Source of the DNA: Rhipicephalus microplus
Taxonomy: Eukaryota; Arthropoda; Arachnida; Ixodida; Ixodidae
DNA: 64,000 nt
Direction of reading: 5' to 3'
Assembly: GCF_043290135.1 (NCBI RefSeq)
Contig: NC_134705.1
Coordinates: 57,221,771 to 57,285,770, forward strand
In this document: positions 23,250-34,085 of the stretch, in pieces
Layout of the letters: every line of letters begins with the position of its first letter
Position numbering within the stretch: position 1 is the stretch's first letter
Made by a program: the position numbers and the translations under genes
Notes under the pieces: model-generated
Told to the model about the DNA's origin: nothing
Seen by the model: the letters and a program-made list of their open reading frames with translations, nothing else
The model's database searches: none

Positions 23250-24007
23250 TCCACGGCGTGCATGATGATGAGTGGGGCGAAGCATCCATCACTCCATCCG
23301 CGCATCCGTCTATCCGTTCGTTCTTGCTTCCGTCCGCCCATGCGTCTGTCCGTGCGACCGTCCGTGCATCCATCCATTTGTCTGTCTGTGCTTCCGTCCA
23401 CCTCTCCATTCGTCCGTCCATCCGTCCATCTTTCTCTCTGTCCGTCCGTCCATTCCTGCATCTGTCTATTCATCCGTTCGCCTAGGGAAAACTCCAAGTA
23501 CCGCTATCTCGCATCTTTTCTTCATATATTCATCATATATAGGTACCGCCATCCAGCGGACATTCTAAGAACTAAAAGAGAGGTAGCATGGCCGGACTAG
23601 AGGAGCGGCACGCGCGCACTGTCTAACGGCCTGCGCTTCGTGTCGAGTTTCAACCTTTCACCATCGCTAGTTCATGGCACTGCGACCCATCCCTCCCTGT
23701 ACCTTGCGAAAACCAAGGAGATTATTCCCAGCAAATTTAAAGTGGAAACCTTTTCTTGTTAGATAGTGCTCAGAGCGCGTCCTTCTGTTACCAGTTTTTT
23801 AGCAAGCATCAAATTCAAGGTAAATTTTATTGGAGAATAAGTCTCCGATATTTGTACCTGTAGGTTACTTTATCAAAAACGACTATATATTTATGTAAGA
23901 TTAACGTGCGTGGGTATACTCATCAATGCAAAAGATTGTGCGCGTGATGGTTCTCTAGTACGGCCGTGGAGGTGGCTACTTACTGCTACTACGATGACTA
24001 TTATTAT

Positions 24008-24061
<54 letters not shown>

Positions 24062-24109
24062 AAACATAATGGACGCCGACCCACGGTTAAAGGAGCTTCA
24101 CCCCTAAAA
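23250..24109 (-). repeat. Minisatellite-bearing repeat, copy A (inverted)
   Basis: Read on the minus strand it starts TTTTAGGGGTGAAGCTCCTT (24090-24109). A (TAG)n tract follows (23999-24061), then TCTCCTTGGTTTT, GACACGAAGCGCAGGCCGT, a TGGATGGCGGTACCT block and a minisatellite of GGACG/GGATG units (about 23281-23480). It ends at GGGGCGAAGCATCC-like sequence near 23275. It matches copies B and C in block order. The open frames over the minisatellite are low-complexity and not genes. Confidence 0.65.
23999..24061. repeat. (TAC)n microsatellite
   Basis: About twenty ACT/TAC units, located inside repeat copy A where copy B has only a short TAGTA stretch, so the array expanded within this copy. 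Confidence 0.9.
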
Positions 24110-24352
24110 AGTTGCCTGCATTTTCCCGAGGAACAAACTCGAGTAAATGCTCCACAGGGGGCGGGATTATCGCGTGAATGTTGTGTTATTGGGTATGGCT
24201 AGGGAATGCTTATTTGTTATTTCGTCTTTATTTTTTTATTTATTGTATGAAAGAGAAGCGTTGCCTTCAACGAGTAGTAGAACGTTGATGTGTGATTCAG
24301 TGGCTGCATATAGGGGGTGAGCCGCGAACGGTTCTGCAGCGCGAACAGTCGG

Positions 24353-25125
24353 TTTTAGGGGCGAAGCTCCTTATGGCGTGGCTTGTGCGTCCCTCGTAGT
24401 ACGTAACCACCAGTGGCACATACCCGGAATAGCGGTCCTTACGATTTTGACCTCCAAGGTGGTTCCGGTGAGAGATTTCTTCTGTGCGTTGTTGAACACT
24501 AAAAGATAGTGCTCAATGCACATGGTAATGGCTGCTAAGGGGGAACGAGGGACAGGAGCATTCGGCCTTTAGGTAACATGCACGCTGCGATCCCCATTAG
24601 CAGCTATTGGCATGTACATTGAGCCCGATCTGACAAGAAAGGGTTGCTACGTTATACTCGCTCGGTGTAACCTCCTTGGTTTTAGAAAGGTTTAGCGAGC
24701 GTTGGGCCGCATAGCCATGAATACAGTGAACTAGTATATACCATGAACTCGAGGTGGTTAAAGGTGGGAAGTAAACCCGAAGCGCAAGCCGTAAGAAAGT
24801 GTGCATGAGCCACCTCCCATTTAGTCCTTCAAATGTCCACTGGATGGCGGTGCTTCTATATGGAGAATATATGATGAAAAGATGTGAGATGGTGGTACTT
24901 GGAGTGCTGAATAGATGGAAGAACGGACACACAGACAGATGCATGGATGGACGCATGAACGGACGCAGGCACGGATGCATGGACGAACGCAGGGATGGGT
25001 GGATGGACGCATGGACGGTTACACAGACGTACGCAGGAACGGACGGAAGCAAGAACGAATGGACGGGCGAATGCTTCGCCCCACTCTCCATCATTCACTC
25101 CGTGGATATGCTGCCATTTTTTTAC
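24353..25125 (+). repeat. Minisatellite-bearing repeat, copy B
   Basis: It starts TTTTAGGGGCGAAGCTCCTT (24353-24372), an inverted 19-of-20 match to the start of copy A. It continues with the same blocks (CCTCCTTGGTTTT, CGAAGCGCAAGCCGTAAG, TGGATGGCGGTGCTTCTATA), a minisatellite of GGACGCATG-like units (24915-25060) and the end block GCTTCGCCCCACTC. It lies head-to-head with copy A, 243 bp apart. Confidence 0.65.
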
Positions 25126-26132
25126 TAGCAGAAGCTGCCTGAGTCGGCCTTGCGAGGCGAGAAGGGGAAGAGGGGGGCGACAGTTGGCACGAGACGCGAG
25201 CATGCCCAGTAGAGCTGCCGATGCTAACGACGAGGCCCGATTTGCGAGCAGATGCCTATCGCTGTTTACAAACACGGATGCTGGATGGCTTCCGGTTTTG
25301 AATGCCTGCGTGCCTTAGCAGTATTGGGGAGTCATAGAAACCTTAACGAGTAGCCAATTTATTTTCAAGAGTTTTCTTTCTGTGTCTGGTAAACTATTTC
25401 AAATACACTTTCTGTAAGCTAGATACATTGTTATCAGAGTTAGTCCCTAACTTCGAAAGACTACCTTTTACCTGAAATGGAAGAAGAGTATTTTTTTACT
25501 ATACACCCTTTCAAAAACGCCTCCCTGGGCGCTGCCATAGTCCACTTTGGGCTGCGCAACTTGGTGTCACCCCTCAATAGTGCACTGACAAGGCTTCGCC
25601 CTTGGCCTTTGTACTCCCGCGCGCAGCCCATCATGGCGGTGTTTTTTTCCCTCCCGTGAAAAGGTTTATAGCACAAATGAAAATACAAGATTTTCGCTTT
25701 GGTGTTATGGTTGGCTCAAACCAGCGACTGGCAGTGGTCGCGCGACCATTTGCGACTGATCGCAAATAATCGTGAATGGTCGCAAACGGTCGCAAAGTGA
25801 CTGATTTGGCTAGTCGTTTTCTGACCGACTTTTCAGTCGCGCGACTGCAGTGGCAAAACTGCTGCAGCCTATCATCGATGTTCAAAAGTGACACCAGCAT
25901 TTTTTTGCTTTTTCGTTGCGCTGGTATTCTGCCATCAGATACAAACGAGTGTGTTCCCCTTGGTATGTGGCACCATGGCCCCCACGAAGTAGTTGGCTTG
26001 GAGATGAAGAGGCGCAGCAGCTCTAGCGAAATGTAGAATTTACGTGGCGCAATCGAAAGAAGCTTACCACCATCAAAATAAAGAGAAAAGGAATTGTACA
26101 CTATCTTTTCACCATATGTAGAATCGTTTTTT
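25126..26132. other. Non-coding stretch
   Basis: A cryptic repeat of GGTCGCAAA-like words lies at 25733-25850. A 156-codon minus-strand frame at 25631-26101 covers it but has no recognised domain. No gene is called. Confidence 0.35.
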
Positions 26133-26279
26133 GTCTTGAACTTGACTTGTCACCACCTTCAATGCAGTGCGTTTGGAACGCAATTGTGCTTCATACCTTG
26201 ACACCGTATAAAGACACCACGTTCGAGACGCGTTTGTGCTGCATTGTAGAGTGGGACAAGTCAAGTTAAATTCAAAGAC
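26133..26279. mobile_element. Foldback (MITE-like) inverted repeat
   Basis: The left arm (26133-26171, containing CTTGAACTTGACTTGTC and CAATGCAG) is complementary to the right arm (26239-26279, containing CTGCATTG and GACAAGTCAAGTT) with few mismatches. About 70 bp separate the arms. No flanking duplication was recognised. Confidence 0.45.
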
Positions 26280-26329
26280 CATTTATGAATGCGTACCACT
26301 CTCCAAAATACGCCTCGTCGTCTCAGTAC

Positions 26330-26745
26330 AGACGAAGCGCAAGCCGTAAGAAAGTGTGCGCGTCCCACCTCTCGTTTAGTCCTTGGAAAGTGCACTGGAT
26401 GGCGGTGCTTCTATATGCGGAGTATATGATGAAAAGATCGAGATGGTATTACTTGGAGTGTTGACTACATGGACGAACGGACACACAGAGAGATGCATGG
26501 ATGGACGCACGGGTGGCTGCATGGACGGATAGACGCATGGACGGACGCAGAAGCGGATGCATGGACGAACGCAGGTATGGACGCATGGATGAACGTGCGG
26601 ACACATGAACAGACGCACGTAAAGACGGGCGGATGGACGCATGGACGGCCACATAGACAGACGCATGGGCAGACGGATGCTTCGCCCCTGTCTCTATCAT
26701 TCACCACGTGTCTATGCTGCTATTCATTTTTCTTTGGAGACTACT
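26330..26745 (+). repeat. Minisatellite-bearing repeat, copy C (5' truncated)
   Basis: It enters the family at GACGAAGCGCAAGCCGTAAG, shares the TGGATGGCGGTGCTTCTATA block with copy B and the GGACG/GGATG minisatellite (26470-26670), and ends GATGCTTCGCCCCTGTCTC. The part corresponding to the first 400 bp of copy B is absent. Confidence 0.65.
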
Positions 26746-27419
26746 GGCGCTTCCAGCGCTGACACCATGGCATAGCCCATCAGCGCAATGACGATCTCTT
26801 GTACTTCGCTTGATCCAAACTCCTTGACGCTGCTGGGAACTCGGTGTTGGATGTGAGAAAACGGAAGCAAATCAATGTGGCGCGTTCGGTTCGCTCTCCT
26901 CACTCAGCTGTCGGTGATAAGCTGATCGGCGCCGGTCTCCAGTGTCCTCGCTGATAACGAGATTCGGACGTGACTTAGCGGTTTTGTAACTTCCGATCGC
27001 TAGCATGCAGCCAGTGCCGGTGTGAACATCACTCGCTTCTTGTTCGCCAGTCGCAAATGGTAGCACGACCACGTCTAGTCGCCGGTGTGCACCGACCAGC
27101 CTTTAGAGCGTCATATATGAATTGACTGGAGGTTTCTTGAAAAGCAACACGTGCTTCTGATATTACTATGTTGCAACCGATCGAAAACATGAATCATTTA
27201 ATAAAGATTTCAGCAAATACAAACCTTGCGGCAAAATAAACGGTGCCTTTGAGAATGTGAGTACATGGCGCTGATCTATTGAAGCGCTGAACATCGGCCA
27301 GCAAGTTCTTCTTTGGTAGCCCCTCAGCCTTTTAAGCGTTCTTCAGAAAATAGCGTGCGTGGGGACAGCGAGTGCGTTATGTGGGATAGTTAGGCATGCT
27401 CGGTGACATGCTTGCTGAA
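26746..27419. other. No gene recognised
   Basis: Only short open frames without motifs are present. Nothing repetitive was seen by eye. Confidence 0.35.
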
Positions 27420-27543
27420 AGAGAGTGAGAGTGTTCGCTTCTTACCCATCGGGCGTTGCACCGGATAGATCAAAGCCGAGAAGTGACTCCTGGCGTAGCT
27501 TGAGTATTATCCCGCATGCAATCTCGAAGGTCGTCTCCCCAGT

Positions 27544-27731
27544 TGTTTCTTGCTTAGAAGTGTGGCAACTTGGGCAAGTTGGTATGACATGATGATAGTT
27601 ATAGCGCGAGAACAGAACGACGACACAGAGACAAGAAGGACACAAAGAACACAAGCTGTGTCATTCGTGTCCTTCTTGTCTCTGTTTCGTCGTGCTATTC
27701 TCGCGCTATAACTATCGTCATGTTTCTTGCT
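27544..27731. repeat. 11-bp target site duplication around a palindromic insertion
   Basis: TGTTTCTTGCT occurs at 27544-27554 and again at 27721-27731, immediately flanking the foldback element. Removing the insert and one copy restores continuity of the integrase sequence. Confidence 0.8.
27555..27720. mobile_element. Foldback element with near-perfect long palindrome
   Basis: After a 30-bp lead (with AACTTGGGCAAGTT, itself palindromic) come two roughly 60-bp arms, 27590-27650 and 27660-27720, that are near-exact inverted copies. An example is ATAGTTATAGCGCGAGAAC against GTTCTCGCGCTATAACTAT-like sequence. It encodes nothing. The 11-bp flanking duplication shows it moved as a unit. The size of the duplication does not fit the common 2-bp (mariner) or 8-bp (hAT) classes. 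Confidence 0.75.
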
Positions 27732-28480
27732 GTGACGTGGCTCTCGTAGAAGAAATAATGTAGGTCAACGTCCTATGAGTGCGTTCCACCAGTCTATTCG
27801 TTTGTGGTGGTCCTGGTAAGGCAGCCGCTTGGCAGATTCTCTACTTGTGCCGTAATGTCTAAAGCTCGATACATAAATGGCGTGCCTCGGTCCGTAATCG
27901 ACATTCACAGTGTGCCATGGCGAAACACTAGGCGTTCGGTACTGAAAGAAATCAGAAGAGTCGCAGAGCAGTCAGGGACTGCTTGGACCTCGGTCCACTT
28001 CCTTATGTAGTAGGTTGAGACTATAAAGAACTTATTGCATCACCGAGTGATCGAGGCGATGCAACAAGTGGTCGAGGCCAATAACTTCAAAAGGGGCTTC
28101 CGGTGGCAGTATTTATTGCAGATGAACTTGTATGGGATGGGACGTGGCTATTCTGCAGTGTGCGGACTTATAAAGCAAGAGGGCACATATTGGTGCGCAT
28201 GCAATGCCATGCCTCTCCACCAGAAGTGTTGATGTAGTCTGGCCAGCGCTTTCGTTTGACCAAGGTGACTCTCAGTAAAAGTGTCTTCGCCCATAAAAAG
28301 CCAGACTGTCGTAACCTTTGTGGCACGACAAAAGCTGGGAATAGTTTCTCGCGCTATGATGACAGAAAATATCATCACAAAGAGCGTAAGCAGCTTTGAA
28401 CGTTTTTAAACAATGACTGTTAGTAAGCAGTGCACCAGACAGATGGCTAGTGATATCGCCCACATTCTCTTCTGTGTTTT

Positions 28481-29407
28481 GAGCTGCTCGAAGATCAAGA
28501 AGTGCGATATACAGGGTGTTTCAATAATTGTGCCCAATACTTCTTTAAAATCAGGAAAATGGGGTATTTGCTCGATGTCCTGATATTTGCTTTTTCAGAA
28601 GCAGCTAACATTCTTAGTTTGCTCAAGACACCATTCAGATTAATAGGTTATAATAATAGGTTGGCAATAAGACTAAGAAGAATAATAAGTTGGTTATAAC
28701 TCAAGTAAATAAAATTCTTAGTTATATATTTAGGCCAATTTGAGCTAAATTCCTTCATGTTAGAAGCCCTTGCATATTGGAGATTACGAAAAAGCGGTCT
28801 CTGGTAATTACAGCGAAGTAATTGAATTCTCTCTAGTTCTGCGGTGAAACCAAAATCAATGCTCTTTAGAGAGCAACTGTATATTTGTCTGAGAAGTACA
28901 CAATAGGTGAGGGTCGTTACATCCACCACCAACCGACTTCATTGTGTGGGTGTGTGGGCTGCGCTTGCAATAGGATTGCGCATGACGCACATAGGTTAAC
29001 GAACGGGAAAGAACAGCCCTACTCTGATTGTTGTCTTTAAAAGTGACGTCAGTCTAGCTGTCTTCTGCTTGTTGCGCTCATGGCTGCATCGCTTTCGGTT
29101 TCGTAATTGAACTGGAATGAACTTCATTAGGCGACAATACTTACTAGAGGCGAGTTTCTCAAAATTTCAAAGCTGCATTAGGTGTTTAACATGACTAACT
29201 TAAAATATTATTTCTAACAAGTTTTTCTAATGGGCCAACCGTACTTTGAAACAAATGAGACACAACTTAGCGATTGTTTTCGGTGGTGTTAGTGGTGGAC
29301 CGATCTTCGTCAGGGTTTGACTGTTCGCCAACCCTGACGACGAAGACCGGGCCACCAGTCGGAACCACTGAATATAAATTTCAGACAACCGCGAAGTTGT
29401 GTCATTC

Positions 29408-29439
<32 letters not shown>
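28481..29439. other. Non-coding stretch with hairpin and TA run
   Basis: CAGGGTGTTTCA at about 28511 resembles a common arthropod transposon end but no partner end was found. A hairpin at 29291-29362 pairs GGACCGATCTTCGTCAGGGT with ACCCTGACGACGAAGACCGG. A (TA)n run at 29408-29439 abuts the X1 LTR. Confidence 0.4.
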
Positions 29440-29442
<3 letters not shown>

Positions 29443-29574
29443 AAGGACGAGAAATAAGACACAACGCCTTTGCTGCAGGCCGGCTGTTCTTATTCTGCTT
29501 CGTCTTCCTCCTCTTCCTTCCTAGCATGCGAGTCTGTGCCAGAGAGAGTTCCAGTTTCGGTTTTCGTCATTACA
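29440..29574 (-). repeat. X1 3' LTR
   Basis: 135 bp. In element sense it starts TGTAATGACGAAAACC and ends CGTCCTTACA. It shares CCGGCTGTTCTTATTCT and the TGTA start (plus strand) with the X2 LTRs at 31616 and 34039. Confidence 0.6.
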
Positions 29575-31429
29575 CTCGGCCATGACTGCTAGCATTGTCG
29601 TTGGGCCAAACGACAATGTTCTGGTAGGTAAGGCTAGCTGCAGCAGTTGACAGTGCTTCAGGTGGGCGAGGTTGGCTACATCGTCGTGGTCGGTCTCGAC
29701 CACGCTGGAAGTTTGTCGAAATTGGCTCCGGCGGCCGACACTGGCTATGTCGTCTGGGTCGTTCACCGTGTCGTGATGGAGACTGGGTCCTGTGCGCGCG
29801 CGGAGCTGGCGGTAAAGTTTTTGGTGGGTGGGCTTGACTTTGTCGCCGTGGTCGAACTCGTCCATGATGCAACGTTTCCTGACAACTCGTAGAATGCAGT
29901 TCAGGTGGACGGCCCTGACTGTTCCGGCAAGGTCGCAGAGTAACCTGGAAACGCTGGTGTTTGTCCCACCGTCGCTGGTGGACTGAACTGCAGCGGGATG
30001 CCCTGCGAGGCAGCCATGATGACGTTTGGGCCATTTCTTGAAATGAGATGGGACGCAGCTCATGGTTGGGCATAAATACCACAGCAGAACTCCCAGACGT
30101 AGTCGAGCCGGTGGCTTCTGGCGAACTGTCATGTGCAAACATCGTATGCTGGGAGGAAACAGCAGGAGGGCTGGTCCTCGGCAAGTTCTCGATGGCAGTG
30201 GCCTCAGCGTAGCTAGGTATCTGGGCTTTCTCGAAGGAAACGTTCCTTGGTAGCCGAGTGTCTGCGTGGCTGAGCATGATCGTGGTCTGGTAGGGTTCAG
30301 TTGTGTCTAATACAATAGGATTGAGTGCCTCGATGTCCTCAGACGACGAGCGCGAGGGCCGTATCTCCGGACGAAGGTCTGGTGGGGGTATTTTCAGGTC
30401 GAATACCGATGCAGAGTCCGGGACCTGTAGTGTAGGATTCCAGCCACTTCGGTCAGGGTCAGCAGCAGGGAACTCCTGGCAGCATTCCGTTGACGAGCTG
30501 CAACGAACGATTGCAGCCTCGAGGCGGGGCGCTGCCTGGGCTCCATCCTCGGCCTCGGGGAAGATCGAGCTGAACTTGCTGGAGTCACAGGAAATCCGTC
30601 CGAAAGCGGCAATCAGGGCTGCACTCCATTCTGCCCAGGACTGCTGCCTGACGCCTTCGTACCTGTGCCATGCTGCGGCAGCATCCCGCAGGCGATCTAT
30701 GGCCATGTCCCACTTCTGCTCTTCAGTCGTTCCGAGAGCGTTGACGGTTGCCACCCATTCCTCGGCGTCGTCCTGGAAGCCGCGAAATTCCGGTAGCGCG
30801 AAGGAAATCGGCGATGGCGGGACGGCGGGCAGAACTCCGAAATGTGCCCCCGCCAAGCAGTTCACTTGCTCCGATACCTCCGCGAGAGAACGCCGGAGAT
30901 TGCGACGGTTCTCGGGCGAGCTTACCTCGAAGTTTTGTGCGGCGGCCGCAGCCAACATGGCATTGAGTGCGCACAATGTTGGCAAGATGGCAGGACATAG
31001 CTTGGAACTCGACGCTATGAGGGCGTTGGTCGTGACACGGAGTTGCGCGATGGTATGCTGCAGCTCCGCTGCGCTGTCGTGTGATCCGCACGAAGAGCCA
31101 AGGCCCGCCTCTGCGGAGGATACAGTGACTGCGGTATTCGAGGTGGTACAATTCTTGACCAAGGACGCGTGGACGGCGTCCCTTGGAAATCCAGCTGTGG
31201 TCGGATTCGTGGACATGGGTTCCAAGGCGCTGGAAGCGTCAACGACGTTCCCAGGCAAGCGGAACCCGTGTGATGAGTTGTGACCTGGTACTGTGGCGTA
31301 GATGAAGCGGTCTTGCGCCGCCGGGTAGGCCTCGACGCCGTACACGGTGGGTGCTTGAAGCGCCGACAGGTTGCCAGGTATGGAGGAGGCATGTACGCCA
31401 TCCCTAGGTGAGAGAGGGATGGCGTACAT
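29570..31429 (-). CDS. X1 gag-like protein, 619 codons, open
   Basis: The frame starts at an ATG at 31427-31429 and ends with TAA at the LTR border. The N-terminal 100 residues carry spaced motifs such as [15 protein letters not shown] and RDAVHAS. Around residues 215-285 is a gag capsid-like block ([18 protein letters not shown] ... [20 protein letters not shown]). From about residue 515 to 600 come four Arg/Pro-rich repeats of the form RPRRxSQxRPPE, placed where a zinc knuckle would normally be; no CCHC box is seen. I infer a structural gag whose basic repeats bind RNA. It would need pol enzymes from another element. The antisense 326-codon frame over the same DNA is a shadow. Lack of stops over 619 codons suggests recent constraint or a young copy. 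Confidence 0.65.
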   Translation of the reverse strand: MYAIPLSPRDGVHASSIPGNLSALQAPTVYGVEAYPAAQDRFIYATVPGHNSSHGFRLPGNVVDASSALEPMSTNPTTAGFPRDAVHASLVKNCTTSNTAVTVSSAEAGLGSSCGSHDSAAELQHTIAQLRVTTNALIASSSKLCPAILPTLCALNAMLAAAAAQNFEVSSPENRRNLRRSLAEVSEQVNCLAGAHFGVLPAVPPSPISFALPEFRGFQDDAEEWVATVNALGTTEEQKWDMAIDRLRDAAAAWHRYEGVRQQSWAEWSAALIAAFGRISCDSSKFSSIFPEAEDGAQAAPRLEAAIVRCSSSTECCQEFPAADPDRSGWNPTLQVPDSASVFDLKIPPPDLRPEIRPSRSSSEDIEALNPIVLDTTEPYQTTIMLSHADTRLPRNVSFEKAQIPSYAEATAIENLPRTSPPAVSSQHTMFAHDSSPEATGSTTSGSSAVVFMPNHELRPISFQEMAQTSSWLPRRASRCSSVHQRRWDKHQRFQVTLRPCRNSQGRPPELHSTSCQETLHHGRVRPRRQSQAHPPKTLPPAPRAHRTQSPSRHGERPRRHSQCRPPEPISTNFQRGRDRPRRCSQPRPPEALSTAAASLTYQNIVVWPNDNASSHGRV

Positions 31430-31614
<185 letters not shown>

Positions 31615-31615
31615 T

Positions 31616-31728
31616 TGTACAAGAGAAACAAGAGAGAGACAGCCCCCGTACGCTAAGCCGGCTGTTCTTATTCTCCTCGTTCTTCTTCTTTGATCTAGCT
31701 GAGCCCAGCGTCTTTTTTGGTCATGACG
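31616..31728 (-). repeat. X2 3' LTR
   Basis: On the plus strand it begins TGTACAAGAGAAACAAGAG and shares CCGGCTGTTCTTATTCT with X1. The inner end near 31728 is set by alignment to X1 and is approximate. Confidence 0.5.
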
Positions 31729-31729
31729 C

Positions 31730-34020
31730 TCGGCGACGAGGGCACGTGCGCGGAGTGGTCGACAGTCATTCTGGTGGGCAGGGTTGACTGTTGCGCGCTG
31801 GTCTGTCTTGGCCATGCAGGGCGTTGGTCTCATGAAGTGCAAACGATGTGTCGGGTGGTCTCTCTTCGGCACGCCACGACAGGTCTTGTCGAGGTGTCTA
31901 TGTGTCAGGTGGCCGGTATTGGCAGCATCTTTGTAACCATCGGTCTTGGCTGCGGTTGGGCTTCGGTGACGTATTTGATGATCGCTCTGGCAGTCGATAT
32001 TGACTGTGGCGTTATGGCTGCTTGTCTCGACCACGCTGGCATCTGGCATGTGGAACTGCCGATTTTGACTGAGGAGGGCGCATTAGTAGTCGGACGGATC
32101 TCCGCAGCCTGGAAGAAGTGCATTCACTTCGCTTCGATGGAGAACCACAATGCGAGCAAGTCGTAATGTACGGCGCTGCTGAAACAGGGGCGTGTTACCA
32201 GCGTGTGTTACACGTATGTAAAGACACGTGTAAGTGGTCCGATACTTGTGATTCTGTCGCATAGAAAGCAGTGGAATGCTCGCACATGTTTTCCATGTGT
32301 TTACTCTCGTTGGTCGAAGTGGATTCCTCGATCTCAAACAACACGTGGTGGCCATCCACACATCTGGGTGGTCACCAGTAGCTGTTCCGGTGGGTCTCAG
32401 AGCACATCAACGGCTGTGGTGAACTTGTTCGGTTCCTTGACTTGGAGTGTGTCAGCCGCTGGACTACATGAAATCTGCATGCCCTCGAGCGCTGGTGAAC
32501 ACGGAGACAGCATCACCAATGGCTGCGGCTTCTCGGTGGTATTTTTGTCTTGTGGGGTGGCGGTCGTGGAATCCGAGTGGTGCGGCATGAAGTGCTGCTC
32601 ACGGCCTGTATTGGTGTCGAGCACGTCTCCTTCCCCATTCGTGATTCTGTCTGCGCTCGTGCTCCGGGGAACTGATCAACAATTGAAGTACTTCCCCTGA
32701 CCAACTACCTCTCGGAAAGTAGGCTGCTTGGGGAGGAGTAAATCTGCACCTTTGGGACAATGTCTTTCACGAGCTTGTATGCCGAGAGGTGCACTGTCGA
32801 GTTGTTGAGTTGCAGAGATGCCAGTCACGGACGAGCATGGGTCGTAGCCAATGCGTCCAAAGGCTTGGTGCTCCAGTCCAATGCGTCCATGAGCTTGGTG
32901 CTCCAGTCTCTCCAGGACTGCTCACTCGTGCCTCTACGCCGCGGCACCATCTCAAAGGCGGTGAATGACAACACATCTTTTCTGTGGCTCCGTCTAGGGC
33001 ACACGCACTGCGTGTGCGTTGACAGTTGCCACCCAGTGGTCGGCGTCGTTCTGAAGCCCGTCGAATTCCAGTGGCTCGCTGAAGGCCTGTGATGGTGGGT
33101 CTCACGGCAAAATGGAGAGAAAAGAGTCGAAGCAGCCGATCTGGTTTGAGAGCTGCAGGATGGCGCACCTCAGCTCTCTGCGTTGCTCATATGAGCAGGC
33201 CTCGAGGTCTTGTGAGGTGACTGCAACCATCATGCGTTCGCTTTCACTTAGAACTCGTAAGATGGCAGGGAACAGTGCGGAGCTCGTCACTGTAACAGCG
33301 TTGACCATGGCGTGGAGTCGTTCGATGGTACGCCACAGCTCCACAGCACTGTTGCATGAGGACTCTGAACAACTTTGGTTTGCGTCTGCGGAGTACGAGG
33401 TGCTAGTAGAGTTAGTGGTGGCGACATGCACGCCCAAGTAAGACTGAACAGCGTCCCTTGGATGTTTACCCGCTGTAAGAGGACCTGGCACGGCATGCAG
33501 GCCACGGAAAGCGTGCATGAAGTTCTCAGATGAGAGCAGCTCATGCACATTCGAAGATGAAGGTGGTAGCCTGCCGTCTGTAAGGTGGTACCCTGGAACC
33601 ACCGAGGAGGCATGAACGCCGTCCGCGGTTAATTTGGTGGGTAGGTGCAGCAGCAGTCTGGTCGTGAACTTCATGTTCGAGGAAGCGTTAACCGCGTTCC
33701 TACAATGAGAGAACCACGCTGCGATGATCCACGAGGGTATGGACAGGTGACTTGAGTAGCGGGGTTCAGTTGTCGACCACCGCTCACGGCAGAATCTATG
33801 GCCAAAGACGTGCGAATGGCGTTCCTTGTCGTGAAATGGTACCGGTAACGTGTACCAGCGTCAAGGCGACCGAGGAGGCATTGACGCCGTTCTCGAATGG
33901 TGGTGGCAGTGGCGGCAGGTGAACAGCTGCCGGGAAGGCCTGTACGCCGTCCTGAAACGGCGCTTACGACTGATGCATTGGCGGCTCTCCTGGATGACGA
34001 AGCCGGGACGTAAAACTTTT
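31730..34020 (-). pseudogene. X2 gag-like pseudogene
   Basis: Homology to X1 gag is visible block by block on the minus strand. The N-terminal spaced motifs (QDGVQAF, ENGVNASS, ADGVHASS, RDAVQS) lie at 33600-33960. A region around NSAVELWRTIERLHAMVNA is at 33300. The capsid-like block (FDGLQNDADHWVATVNAHA) is near 33030. A remnant of the RPxRNSQPxPPE repeats is near 31780. At least one stop (near 33102) and several frameshifts prevent a full protein. No zinc knuckle and no pol domains were seen. Confidence 0.6.
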
Positions 34021-34038
34021 CTTTGCCGGCAGCGCCAT

Positions 34039-34085
34039 TGTAAAAAAGAAACAAGAGGCAGCACCCGTACGTGGGACTGGCTGTT
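34039..34085 (-). repeat. X2 partial 5' LTR
   Basis: The plus-strand start TGTAAAAAAGAAACAAGAG and ACTGGCTGTTCTT match the X2 3' LTR. Beyond 34085 the match is lost. Confidence 0.5.

Larger units (their letters stand above)
27420..28480 (-). pseudogene. K: Ty3/gypsy integrase remnant, split by an insertion
   Basis: On the minus strand the segment 28148-28378 carries the integrase zinc-finger block SHLGQTKALARLHQHFWWRG followed by HQYVPSC. Further down, around 27790-27900, come SITDRGTPF and NRLVERTHRTLTYI, the second Asp and the Glu region of the DDE core. The next conserved stretch (QETTGETTF) is found only beyond a 166-bp insertion, near 27530. Frameshifts and stops are frequent, and no LTRs or RT were recognised nearby. 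It is an old fragment of an element related to, but distinct from, R3-R8. Confidence 0.7.
29440..31429 (-). mobile_element. X1: gag-only LTR element, 5' LTR missing
   Basis: The 3' LTR (29440-29574) runs TG...CA and is flanked by ATAT of a TA array. A single long gag-like frame fills the interior and stops inside the first bases of the LTR. No protease, RT or integrase is present. At the 5' side the sequence passes directly into a (TA)n array with no LTR, so that end is truncated or rearranged. X2 next door has the same organisation, which argues that the lack of pol is a family feature. Confidence 0.65.
31616..34085 (-). mobile_element. X2: degraded gag-only LTR element
   Basis: The 3' LTR-like end (31616-31728) is flanked by ATAT. 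The interior is a frameshifted paralogue of X1 gag. A partial 5' LTR starts at 34039, next to a primer-site-like TGGCGCTGCCGGC at 34025-34037 (minus strand). No pol sequence is present in the 2.4 kb between. It has the same orientation and family as X1. Confidence 0.6.

Noticed and set aside
23195..23600. Ser/Pro/Val/Arg-rich open frames on both strands
   Set aside because: All frames are open because of the GGACG/GGATG minisatellite; the same happens in copies B and C. Not coding.
25631..26101. 156-codon minus-strand frame as a host exon
   Set aside because: No domain, no splice-site pattern I could support, and it overlaps cryptic GGTCGCAAA repeats.
23281..26670. CRISPR-like arrays in the minisatellites
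   Set aside because: Units are 4-9 bp, contiguous and imperfect; there are no uniform repeats separated by unique spacers, and the genome is eukaryotic.
30303..31283. 326-codon open frame on the plus strand opposite X1 gag
   Set aside because: It lies exactly antisense to the longer gag-like frame, has no recognisable domain, and long antisense open frames are expected from the GC-rich, Arg/Ser/Ala-rich codon use of the gag.
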